A stretch of 64,000 nt of DNA from Chamaecrista fasciculata (Eukaryota; Streptophyta; Magnoliopsida; Fabales; Fabaceae), in the NCBI GenBank assembly GCA_003254925.1, contig QANZ01010687.1, positions 26,710 through 90,709 of the forward strand, in the 5' to 3' direction. The notes beneath the pieces are model-generated. The model was not told the origin of the DNA and made no database searches. It worked only from the letters and a program-made list of their open reading frames with translations. Shown in pieces: positions 48,473-60,100 of the stretch. Positions within the stretch are counted from its first letter, which is position 1; the number at the start of each line of letters is the position of its first letter. Made by a program: the position numbers and the translations under genes.

Positions 48473-49047
48473 ATCAAAACACCCTTTCGTGCTCTAAAGT
48501 TTGCGGTGATTTTCAGTTATGCCCCTTACATTTCATTTGTATTAGTTGTGCCCCCATGTGAAACGTCAGTTTCAATTATACCACAACTCTCGTTAGTGTA
48601 CCGTTTTTCAGAACTTTTGAGCTTCAATCCGTGTTTATTTCAGTTTGTTTTGATAAATGAGTTTATAGGTACTCATTTTCGGCTCCTAAGGATCATTTTG
48701 CACATGGAAATTTTGAGAAAAATACTTCGTTTTGCAACATTTCGTTTTGGTCCTTTTTGGGGTTCATTGGGTCCAATTTTCTTCGGATTTAGGGCTATTT
48801 TGAGCTTAATCTTTGAAATTGATCCAAGGAATCAAGTTTGTGATGTCCGAAAATTAAAACCATATGAAATTTGATCAAAACCGAGCTCAAATCGTGTGAA
48901 AATGGTGTTTTTTTTTGTGGATGATTGAAATTTGGGGCATAATTGAAACTAACGTTTCACATTGGGGGCACAACTGACACAAATGAAACGTTAGGGGCAT
49001 AACTAAAAATCACTGCAAACGTTAAGGACACGAAATAGTGTTTTGCC
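48473..49047. mobile_element. Inverted-repeat element with CAAAACAC ends
   Basis: The left end CAAAACACCCTTTCGTG and the inverse of the right end (CAAAACACTATTTCGTG) match. Arms of about 120 bp include 'cagttatgcccc' and its inverse 'ggggcataact'. The 122-codon frame inside shows no family motif. No clear target duplication. Confidence 0.55.
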
Positions 49048-49139
49048 TTTTTAAAATTACAGAACACTACATAACGTGTGTGTTTATATATTGTAATTTC
49101 AATAGGAGATAAAATGAAATAATTGAAGTATTATAAATA

Positions 49140-50165
49140 GGCCAAAGTCCTATTTTGGTCCCCCAGTTATGTTCATTGTTCCAAATTGGTCCCCCAGTTA
49201 TTTTTCGTTCCATATTGATCCCCCAGTTATGTAAAACTTGGCAAAGTTGGTCCCTCTAACAGTTTCCATCCATTTGCCTGTTAAAAAAACAGACAAAATT
49301 GATTTTTAACTCCTAAAAGTTTAAATGTTTTGCATCAATGACCTTTTTCTCTATAATAGAACCAAAATGTAAGAAAGAATAAATAACTTGGGGCTTTTAG
49401 TTTATTTTACACAAAAACACACTCTCTCTCTCTCAAGCCTCCTTCTGATTGAATCACATCCCTCATCCTCATCGGCCGCCGCCGCCGTCCGTGGCGGTGC
49501 CTCCGGTTCCACTTCACTCCCATCGACCAACCGAGACCCTGAGTTTCCGCTGCTGCTAGTAGCCAACAATCTCGGATCGCTCTCCTCAATCCCATCTCGT
49601 CTCGTCGGAATACAAGTGGAAAGAAAGAACCGTCTCGTCGGAATCTCAGATTTAGCGCACTGTTTTTGTTACTACTTAATCCGATTATTGTCGTTTTGTT
49701 ACTACTTCTACCGCTTCCGTTGCTGTGACCCGAGATTGTTGGCTACTAGCAGCAGCGGAAACTCAGGGTCTCGGTTGGTCGATGGGAGTGAAGTGGAACC
49801 GGAGGCACCGCCACGGACGGCGGCGGCGGCCGATGAGGATGAGGGATGTGATTCAATCAGAAGGAGGCTTGAGAGAGAGAGAGTGTGTTTTTGTGTAAAA
49901 TAAACTAAAAGCCCCAAGTTATTTATTCTTTCTTACATTTTGGTTCTATTATAGAGAAAAAGGTCATTGATGCAAAACATTTAAACTTTTAGGAGTTAAA
50001 AATCAATTTTGTCTGTTTTTTTAACAGGCAAATGGATGGAAACTGTTAGAGGGACCAACTTTGCCAAGTTTTACATAACTGGGGGATCAATATGGAACGA
50101 AAAATAACTGGGGGACCAATTTGGAACAATGAACATAACTGGGGGACCAAAATAGGACTTTGGCC
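49140..50165. mobile_element. 1026-bp palindromic foldback element with GC-rich captured sequence
   Basis: Two arms of equal length, 49140-49575 and 49730-50165 (436 bp each), are inverted copies with almost no difference, around a 154-bp centre. The ends read GGCCAAAGTCCTATTTTGGT and inverse. The inner 110 bp of each arm is GC-rich (GCCGCCGCCGCCGTCC) and encodes the same frame of about 65 codons on both strands, in contrast to the AT-rich ends. Flanks TTATAAATA and TNTTAAATA differ at one base plus an N, suggesting a 9-bp target duplication. I interpret it as a Mutator-like foldback carrying a host gene fragment. Confidence 0.8.
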
Positions 50166-50875
50166 TNTTAAATATCAGAATAATTTCATATGGTCACTTA
50201 TTCTTATGGGTTTGGTTCGTATGTCCAAAGCTCTTTTTCAGCTCTCAATTAAGCTCCATCTGCAAACTAAATAAGTCCCTTGGACCTATTTTAGTTCGAT
50301 AACTAACATTTGTTACGTTTCTCTGAGAACTAATGCTTTTACTCTTGAAATATATTTTAAGATTTGTGTATGTATATATATATAGTCTTTAAAAGATATT
50401 TGAGATAAATTTGAAAATAAAATTATAAATATTGTTTTAGAGAATCCAAAAGAGCTTTTTGATGGAGTCCATGTATATAATAATTAAGATTGCATGGCAA
50501 TAATTTTTCTTATCTAAATCATTATGAGGCAATGGGAGAAAATGAGGAGATATATATTTTATTGGGGGGATATTAATTAATTTATGGGGAGAATTAAAGT
50601 AGGGTAGAGTAGTTGAGTGGGGCGTGCAGAGTAGATTGTCAGCAAAAACAGCATGCAAAGATAGTACAATTGAGACTCTATGCAGCAGCACCTACATTTT
50701 CTTTTTGACACCTTTTAACATACCATAGTCTTCACTCAGTAACTCTCTATATAATATAATATAATATAATATTATATATATGATAAACCCTAGGTAATGG
50801 TATGTATAAATATACATGTACATAGATAGATCCTTGTTCATATATCAAGTTTGAAGAGAATAGAAAGGAGATCTA

Positions 50876-52216
50876 ATGAACAGTGTGCATCAAGAAGAGA
50901 AAGTGGTGACGATGGAGTTGGGTAGTCATCAACCAGCTGCTTCTGAGCATTTTTGCTATGTGCGCTGCAACTTCTGTAACACTGTGCTTGCGGTAATAGT
51001 AATACATACATATTACTCATCATCAATACATATATATACATGCATTCATTAATGAAAATTAAATTAATGATATATAGGTTGGGATACCATACAAGAGGAT
51101 GGTGGACACAGTGACAGTGAAGTGTGGTCATTGTAGCAATCTCTCCTTTCTCAGCACCAGGCCTCCTCCTCCTCCTCCTCTTCATCATCATCATCATCAT
51201 CACATCAATCAAATCTCCACTAACATTAATAACAACATTGATCACACCCTCACCCTTCAGGTCATTCATTTATTATTAATTAGGGTAAATTACACTTTGG
51301 TACCCTGTAGTTTGACCCTATTTCACTTTGGTATCATGTGGTTTGAAACCTGACACCTTGGTACCCTGTGGTATTCTCCATTAATACTTTGGTACCCTTT
51401 GGAGCTATTTTCTAATTTTTAAAAATTACAAATAGGTCCGTAGATACATATTATCTAGGGACTAAAATGAAAAATTTGAAAAAATTTTGGGGTCAATATG
51501 TAATTTTTGCAAAATTTGTTATGGTTAAAATTATAAAAATAGCTCCAAAGGTACCAAAGTATTAATAGAAAATAACACAGGGTACCAAAGTGTCAAGTTT
51601 CAAACCACAGGATATCAAAGTGAAATAAGATCAAACTACAGGTACCAAAGTGTAATTTACCCTTATTATTATCATTCCACTCATTCATTTTACATGTCAA
51701 ATTAATTAATATGTGTGTGTGTGTGTGCATGGAATTATTAGCAGGGGTTTTATTACAGTGATTTGAAAAAGGGAGGAGGACAAGTAGCATCATCTTCGTC
51801 TTCCTCATCCTTCACTACTACTTCATCATCTTCTGAGCCTGTCTCCCCCAAAGCACCTCCTTTTGTTGTCAAACGTATATATATTACTCAACTTCACTTC
51901 ACTTCAAAATTCATAATTAACTTCTCCACTTTTAATTTATCCTTATCTTCTCTTGTTTTTTTTCTTTTTAATTTTTTCATTTGCTATTGCATTTGCAGCA
52001 CCTGAGAAGAAACACCGACTTCCTTCGGCTTACAATCGTTTCATGAAGTAATAACTACTATACTATATATTATACACTCACTATTCTTTTAAATAAATTA
52101 AAGATGATTAATTAATCTTATATATGTGTGTGTGTGTCAGAGAGGAGATACAGCGCATCAAAGCAGCAAATCCTGAGATTCCTCATCGAGAAGCTTTCAG
52201 TGCTGCTGCTAAAAAT
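50876..52216 (+). CDS. CRC: YABBY transcription factor, CRABS CLAW type (3' end in gap)
   Basis: Five exons are visible: 50876-50992, 51078-51260, 51745-51874, 51999-52047 and 52141-52216. They give 185 residues in frame before the N gap. The zinc finger uses Cys31, Cys34, Cys55 and Cys58 ([16 protein letters not shown] and [14 protein letters not shown]). The HMG-like YABBY domain starts [15 protein letters not shown] and continues to [15 protein letters not shown]. The linker DLKKGG, the Ser-rich stretch and PPFVVKPPEKK are the pattern of CRABS CLAW, which controls carpel growth and nectary formation, and not of the FIL, YAB2, YAB5 or INO clades. The linker also has a poly-Pro and poly-His expansion. 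The remaining exon or exons, starting with the expected Trp, should lie in the 52454-53092 gap. Intron 2 contains a MITE. Confidence 0.88.
51282..51663. mobile_element. MITE with AGGGTAAATTACACTTTGG ends, in CRC intron 2
   Basis: The left end AGGGTAAATTACACTTTGG has its inverse at the right end. Sub-terminal GGTACC phrases repeat along both arms. Flanks are TATTATTA-rich with an imperfect direct repeat. The same family occurs at 54566-55014, at 63831 onward and as a fragment at 15848-15903. Confidence 0.75.
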
Positions 52217-52227
52217 GTATACAAATT

Positions 52228-52294
<67 letters not shown>

Positions 52295-52453
52295 AACTAT
52301 TATTGTAGCTACCACAAACACTATAAATAGAAGAACATATATATTCTGTATAACGCATAATATTATTATAGTATTCTTACATATATAACACTCACTCGCT
52401 CAAACACGGTTTCTAGGCTTACAGTTGGGAAAAATTCAAATAGCCCCTTTCCA

Positions 52454-53092
52454 NNNNNNNNNNNNNNNNNNNNNNNNNNNNNNNNNNNNNNNNNNNNNNN
52501 NNNNNNNNNNNNNNNNNNNNNNNNNNNNNNNNNNNNNNNNNNNNNNNNNNNNNNNNNNNNNNNNNNNNNNNNNNNNNNNNNNNNNNNNNNNNNNNNNNNN
52601 NNNNNNNNNNNNNNNNNNNNNNNNNNNNNNNNNNNNNNNNNNNNNNNNNNNNNNNNNNNNNNNNNNNNNNNNNNNNNNNNNNNNNNNNNNNNNNNNNNNN
52701 NNNNNNNNNNNNNNNNNNNNNNNNNNNNNNNNNNNNNNNNNNNNNNNNNNNNNNNNNNNNNNNNNNNNNNNNNNNNNNNNNNNNNNNNNNNNNNNNNNNN
52801 NNNNNNNNNNNNNNNNNNNNNNNNNNNNNNNNNNNNNNNNNNNNNNNNNNNNNNNNNNNNNNNNNNNNNNNNNNNNNNNNNNNNNNNNNNNNNNNNNNNN
52901 NNNNNNNNNNNNNNNNNNNNNNNNNNNNNNNNNNNNNNNNNNNNNNNNNNNNNNNNNNNNNNNNNNNNNNNNNNNNNNNNNNNNNNNNNNNNNNNNNNNN
53001 NNNNNNNNNNNNNNNNNNNNNNNNNNNNNNNNNNNNNNNNNNNNNNNNNNNNNNNNNNNNNNNNNNNNNNNNNNNNNNNNNNNNNNNNNNNN
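52454..53092. other. Assembly gap (639 N)
   Basis: Runs of N directly after the fifth CRC exon region and a (TC)n/(TA)n/(CA)n microsatellite. The end of the YABBY gene is most likely hidden here. Confidence 0.99.
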
Positions 53093-54110
53093 AAAAAAAA
53101 AAAGAGAGAGTGACGTACAGATGGTTGAGGCTATGGAGTTTTTCTTCAAAACTCTATTATGCCATAACATTTTTATGAAAAATCTTTGTTCTCTCTAAAT
53201 TCGCAAATGCGAATTTGATGTGAAATTGTACTTAAAGAGTTATGATTTTGGATGGACAATAGATTAACGACTGTAATCTCTTTTTAATTTAAGAACAAGA
53301 CTTAATCTCATTCATATTACAAGAATATTAAGTCAGTTAGTCAGAAATCAGAATTAAAAACTGATTCCAACCTTATCGTTTATTCGTATATAATTATTAA
53401 ATAGAAAACTGCTTAATACATTTCTGTAGTTCTAAAATCTTTATTACTATAACTTCACATTTTGACAAATTATAATTTTTACATGAAATTTAATATTTTA
53501 ATTTATAATTATAGTTCAAACTTATGTAATTTACTTTACAAGCAATTTAAGTTCCATGTTAAGAGATAGAATTATTTTTAAAAATACTTTATTAAATATT
53601 ATTTTTTTCCCTACTTTTTCATTATTTTCGGTCTAAACATACTGTTCCAATTAATTTTCAATTTTTAATTAAATTATTTTTAATATGCTCGTGTTACAAA
53701 ATTATTGATCACGTATTATATCTTTATTAAAATATTTGATATCAAGTTCTTAAAAACCTCCATGTAAAAATTATCCTGCTATTTACTTCCTTCATTTCAA
53801 CCACCGTATGCTAATTCAGGTGATTGGGACGACGAAAGTTTATTTTTAAAAAAAATAATCATAAATTCAATCATTATCTAAATTTGATATTTCAAGAAAA
53901 AATGTTCCCCTCTAAAGCAGCCTCCTATAAGCTTTCTGCTCTTATCACATTGCTATCAAATCCCTTTTATAATAAATATATCACTGTTGTCCAGAAAACT
54001 AGGCAAATTTCTTATATACCCTTCATTTCCATTTCATGTGAGCTTTTCCCTCTATCCCTAGCTATATATGTACAGCAGTACAAAAGCAAGTTTTGGTCAA
54101 CTCACAACTG
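53093..54110. other. Spacer between CRC and MINIYO homologue
   Basis: AT-rich DNA. The part directly after the gap could hold the last CRC exon or 3' UTR, but I find no YABBY-like residues. The 96-codon plus-strand frame at 53824 shows no motif. Confidence 0.4.
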
Positions 54111-57100
54111 CTAACATTTCTTCTCTAAGATGATGCCTTTCAACTTGTCCACATGTATCAAAAGGGAGGAGTTTCCCTCACAAGCCTCAACCAAAACTTC
54201 AAGCCTCTTCTGCAATATATCATCCTTCTTCTGCTCTCCTTTGTCAGATGCTAATGGCTTGTTATAGCGGATGAGTTTCAGTGTCATTCCCTGTAATACA
54301 AGTTTCATAATTAATAACTGTTTGTGCATAATTGAAGAGGAAAAAAGAAGGTAGAAAATCTTGTGTTCAACTCCAAGGTCCCAAAAGTCACAGAGATACT
54401 CAATTAGGATTTACCTGCATGGAGGGAAGTGACTCTGCGCATAGCACAATCTAACGGTCATACCATGGGATTTTATCATTTTAATGAACATGTTAAAAGG
54501 ATCATAGGCAGGTTTGCTCAATTTCAGCCCATTGTCTACATAACTTTTTAAGCTTAATAATAATAAGAGTAAATTACACTTTTGTACCCTGAGGTAGGGA
54601 CTGGTTCCACTTTACCCTGTTCTTTCAAAAGTGACATTTTGGTACCATGTTCTATTCGCTGTTAGCACTTTGATACCCAAAAACATTTTTTTTCTGTTAC
54701 CTCTTGACGGAAAAGAAACACATGCAGATCAAAAACACGAAATTCACTATCCTAAACTCAGATTTTACGATTCAGCCTACAAGAACGAGATTCAGTATGT
54801 ACTTGAAGGTAGAGGATTTTGTGCTTTTATTAGGATGAATCGTGAAATCTGAGTTTAGGAAGGTGCATTTCATGTTTCTTACCATGTACGTGCTTTTTTC
54901 CGTCAAAAAGTCTAACGACGAATTGAACAGAGTACTAAAATGTCACTTTTGAAAGAACAGAGTATCAAAGTAGAATCGGTCCATACCTTAGGGTACCAAA
55001 GTGTAATTTACCCTAATAATAATATATGCTTTTGGACTACAAAATGGATTATTATAATAGTATAAAAAAATGACGTTTGAATCTTTGAGTTAGCTAGCAT
55101 TTCTCAAGGGTCTGTTTTGGCTAGTGAGCTAAATAGCTAGCATTAAACATGATCCAAACTTTCATATAATTTTGACAAAAACTACTAACATTTGGCCGAT
55201 ATAGCTTTCCTATGATCCTTTTCTGTAGCCTAGAGATACTCTGAAACTACGTGACAATAAACTTCCGAGTGAAGAATTGCCTAACCAATCTATCCCAACA
55301 TAATATGCAGATAATTGCCTTTAAACGTTGCTCACCTCATGTTGCTTTCCACGAATATAATGTCGCAATAGAGACCTAACAAGCCGATTTCGCAGCAAGA
55401 ACTTATCTGTGGGGCAGTCATGAAAGAGAAAAGATGAAAGATGATGGACGACCAGAGTGAATGCAAGTGATCCGCGAATAGCAGCCCTTTCAAGGGCACC
55501 AGAAACCCATGAATTAACATAAGCCTCCAATACTCCTTCATTATCCTGCAGAGGGACAGTACATAATCAGTTTTGATTGACATTAGTTATATTCTTCGTT
55601 AATCACTAGTGCCATATGAGTGCATGCTCATATGGAAAAGTGATGGCAAGAGACAAATGCAACTACCTTTGAATTCCAATTGTTGATAGAATCAATGTTA
55701 TATTTAACTTTTCATACACACATAAATACAATATAATATAGATAAAAACATAAGCTGACAATCAATGCACATTCCTTATGAGGATAACTTGCATGATTAG
55801 GTTAGGCCAGAAAGTTATTCTGACTTTCTTCACCACTCACCACTTAATATGTTTATTTGTTGTGGTTTTACCATTAACCTTCAAAATAAGCTACTTAAAA
55901 AGTACAAGCACTACCTTCAAATAACTTTTTCAATTACAAAATGGCTGAGCATTAAAGGTTTTTCTTACCTCAACAGGTTCAAGGTATCCATCCATCCCAG
56001 AAATGCATTTCTCTAAAGGTGGCAGAAGCTCAAGAACACGGGCATTAGACAGTGTATTCCATGCTGCAAGTCGAATTGAAGGTTCAACACACCGGTGTAA
56101 ATAAACGGCAACTTGCCGGCCAAAAATTGGATCTCCATAGGATATAGCAGAAAACTGCTCTACAAGCTCTTCAATAAATGTTGAGTAACTATCATCGATC
56201 TCAGACTGGAATCTCAGAAACTCAAGACAATTTTTGTTCTCTGCAATAACTTCTCTTCTGGTAAACCTTTCTTTGTCAAGAAGCTCACCATAAAGATCCT
56301 GCAAAGCTTCAAAAGTTTCCCTGCCCTGCTCCTGTTCAAGCACTTCTATTCCAACAAGGAAATTGACAGATAAGGAATGTATCTTCCAGGTCAATGGTAC
56401 ATGCTGAATAGGAGAAAGAAAGTCAGAGCGTTGGAATTTGGTCATTGCTTCAACTCCTAAAACAAAGAAAAGCCCAGATTTTGCAGCTTCAAGCAAATTA
56501 CTTTCATTGTCGATGTTATGTGAACTAGACATTTTTTGACGGTCAGAACGCTTGCGAAATACTGTTGAGATTGGACTAAGAAAAAAGTGGATTGGAAGTG
56601 GCAGTCTCTGGCGAGCCCATTCAACCATTAAAGAAGTACAGGACGGACTAGTCATGGTTGACATGTCTTCATCCTCATATATGGTGTCCAAATGAGCATT
56701 ATCCTTTTGAGAGGTTTTAATGGCATTGGATTTCACCTTTGCAGATAACCATCTGCTCCTGAAATGAGACGATAACACACTGCTGAAGTGCAGGTAGTCC
56801 TCTTCTTCATATTGCCACCTAAAGGTTTCACCTCTACTATCAAGAAGGAAATTCCTAATACAGAGATCAAGATACTTCAGCGCAGAGACATTGAATAATA
56901 GACCCAACGCCTTTTCTATTAAAACCCCATCCCTTGGTCCAGCAATTAAACAGATTCCCATGAAAGAATTAATCCTTTGCATGGTGAAGGTTGCTTCTTC
57001 ACCCATGGGTGTATCTACAGATAAACTTTGAAAAGTTTCCAGCAAATAAATAAGAAAAGTGGCGTCTGTTTGTGTCAATAAAATGCTTTTTGACCATAAT

Positions 57101-60100
57101 CCTCCACCAGGGGCACCCCAGCCAATTCCCACACCAGGAGAAGGACCTCCTCTGCCAAATGTCTCAATCGAGTGCATGCAGTGCCATCCTGAAGCAACTA
57201 AATCAATCAAAACATTAAGCATCAACTTTAATTCAACCAAAGACCCATTTATTATGCCCTCCTCAAGTATTTTTCCTTCTATTGAGAAATGTTGGTCCTG
57301 GGAATGGAGATTATGAATCCCAGTCTTGGCAGACTTGATTAAATAATCAATTGCAGTTGCCACCCTGACTATTTCATTAAGGCAACAGATAGAAGCTATA
57401 GACATTTCATGATCACTATTCTGTCTCAAATAAATCAATTCTTTAATAAAAGATTCACATCCATCAGGATCTCTTCCACCTTTTGTCTCGGAGGAGACTG
57501 AGAAGCCCAAAAGCCAAAATTTAATCAACTGAAGCCCAATTTTAGGAACAAACTCTGGAAGCCATGGCACAAGCCCAACTGTTTCATGTGGGCTGATGTT
57601 ATCCCTGGGTGTCACTCTTTCAAGCACTCTGCAGAGCATGTGAGTGGCAGCTGTATACACCCACAACAGAGGAGTCGGAGATGGATCTTGGAGGGGCAAG
57701 CCACCTTTCCCTTGTTTTTGTCCGTCAAACAATTGAGATACTAGTGGATCACTTCGGGTTGCTACCCACTTTAAGGCTAAGTCAACCATTGGACCAACAT
57801 AACTCCAAGACCAGACCTCCGTGTCAGCACCAGAAAACACTGGAGGTTGATTGCTTTGACATGACTGTGGAAAGAACTTCGGGAGTCTTCTAGCTAAAGA
57901 TTCCAGAATGAGGTAAGCTTCGCTTGAGATGGAAGCAAATTCATCGAGAACATGGTTGTCAACAAGTATTTCAAACGAAGGTGGACTCAGCCACAAACAT
58001 AAGGCAGGGAACATGTCTGAGAAATATGATACACAATATCCATACTGAATGCAGACCTTCCAGAATCGTAATTGTTCAACAATCAGAGCTGAGCCTAGCT
58101 TACATTTTCCCTTCCCTAACTTTACCCAATGGTCAATGGAGGAAGGAGATTGATATAAATGCCATGTCATGGTCTGAAAATGCCCATTCTTTATAAACTC
58201 CAAACAATTTTTCCGGTCCAACCGAGCCAAGACCTTTTTTAAATAACACAATACTAAAAATAAGTCTGATGATATTTGCATAATTAGTATGAAAATTAAT
58301 ACATATGAATCTACCTAAAAAAAGAATTGAACAATATCACTCACTTTGAAGAGTTTCGCAGACTTTATCATAGAGGACCGAATTTCCACACTGTCAACAG
58401 TAAATCTCTGCACAACTGTCTGAATTAGCCTTTGGCACCTTAAGACCGCATTTGCACATGCAGGCGAATGCCTGGCTATGGCAACCACTATAGAAATGAT
58501 ACATTCTTCCAAGGCTGCTGTAGGGTTTGTCTGCAACCATTGGCAAATAATAAGTTTTACATCAAAAGTTAAAAGAACATAGAGCAGAAAAACTTTCATA
58601 GCAATTGGTCTCTTTTTATACAACTCTTACAATATCAAATACTTCAACATGTTTAATAATTCCAGAACATTATATGGGACTCTGGACAAGCAAGTATAAA
58701 AAATGACTCTACTCAAAATTGTGTTGTCACCTTTTTTTCTCTCCATTAAATGGATACAATCACATCTATAGAGTTGCCAGACAATATATATAATTCTTGA
58801 GTTTAATGAAAATGTTAATATTACGACTATTAACATTCAAAAGCCAATTCACATGGTCCTAAAAACAAGTTAGAAACATACAAAAATATCACTATCCATT
58901 ACTAATGTTTCTGACCTCCAAAAGATAACGAAGTCTAGGAAGGATTCCCATCCGAACTAGACCTGCAGTGAAGTCTTGTCCAGCAACTACTATATCATCC
59001 TGAATTGTGTGTTTCCCTTCAGTCTCTTCATTGATGGAATCCTCACTGAAAGGAAGAATATTAGAAGGCTTTGCACTGTACTTCCAGAATCCACCATGAA
59101 GAAAACCAACGTCAATATCTGGTTTCCTTCTAAAAATAGGAGCAGTGCAGATATCCTTGTCATAAGTTGCCATCTTCTGGAAGTGAAAATAATTACAAAT
59201 GAGTTAAACTTAAACACAGGATAATATTATACCATTAAGTGAAAAAAAAAGTACATACAAGAAGCACCATTACCTCTGAGATATCAAAGAAATCCTCATT
59301 CACATCATAACTCAACACACACTGAACAACCTTTGCACAGGCTAGAACTACAGAACTGTGGTTATCATCAAGACATATTCTACAAGAAATCAAAGAAAAC
59401 ATTAATGTCGCTGGTGACCTTAACAGTGGACAAAAGGACTATAAGCAAATACAGTTGGAAAGGATAGAAATTTTCATCAAGTAGCCATCCATCACAAGCT
59501 ACAACAATCAGCTCATGAATTAAACATTCTATTTCTATCTATTAGCAAAAGTTGGACCACACAAGAAACAGTGTAAATAGAAGATCATTTAGGATTACCT
59601 TAATTTCAAAAACAGTTCTTCACAGATAAAAAAATCCTAACCCAAATAATTTCTGGCTTTTAAAGTTCTAAGATTGGCATCCCGAAAGAAGTTCAAGATA
59701 GTTTTACCAACAAGACTCCTTGTCATAAACTTCAAGGGAACAAAAGGTGTGCTAGAATATGCAATCTATTCAAGATTCTCACTCTTCCAAATGAATGTTG
59801 GAAAAAGATAGCAATATTACGCAAGGACCAAAACTACAAGCATCCACCTCATGTATATATAACTTAAAGATGTCAGCATCAAGGAAAGAAATTACAATAA
59901 ATTTAAAAGCATCATAGAAGCATGTAAACAACACTAGCTTATACTGTTATCAAACATGTATGTTCATTTACAAGCTACAAATCTGTGGCTCATTTGGGTT
60001 CCTTGGGTCCTTGTCAGAAGACAGATGGCCAGTGCATGTACATAGTTCATCCTTTTACTTACATGCTAACCTTTCAATTAACATGGCCTAAAGATCAATT

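Noticed and set aside
48506..48874. 122-codon frame inside an inverted-repeat element
   Set aside because: No motif. Its ends coincide with transposon arms.
49388..49903. 171-codon frame inside the palindrome, possible protein gene
   Set aside because: The same first 65 codons appear on both strands because the arms are inverted copies. It is most likely a captured fragment, not an expressed gene.
52425..53198. Frames of about 250 codons across the N gap, both strands
   Set aside because: They are open only because N cannot encode a stop.
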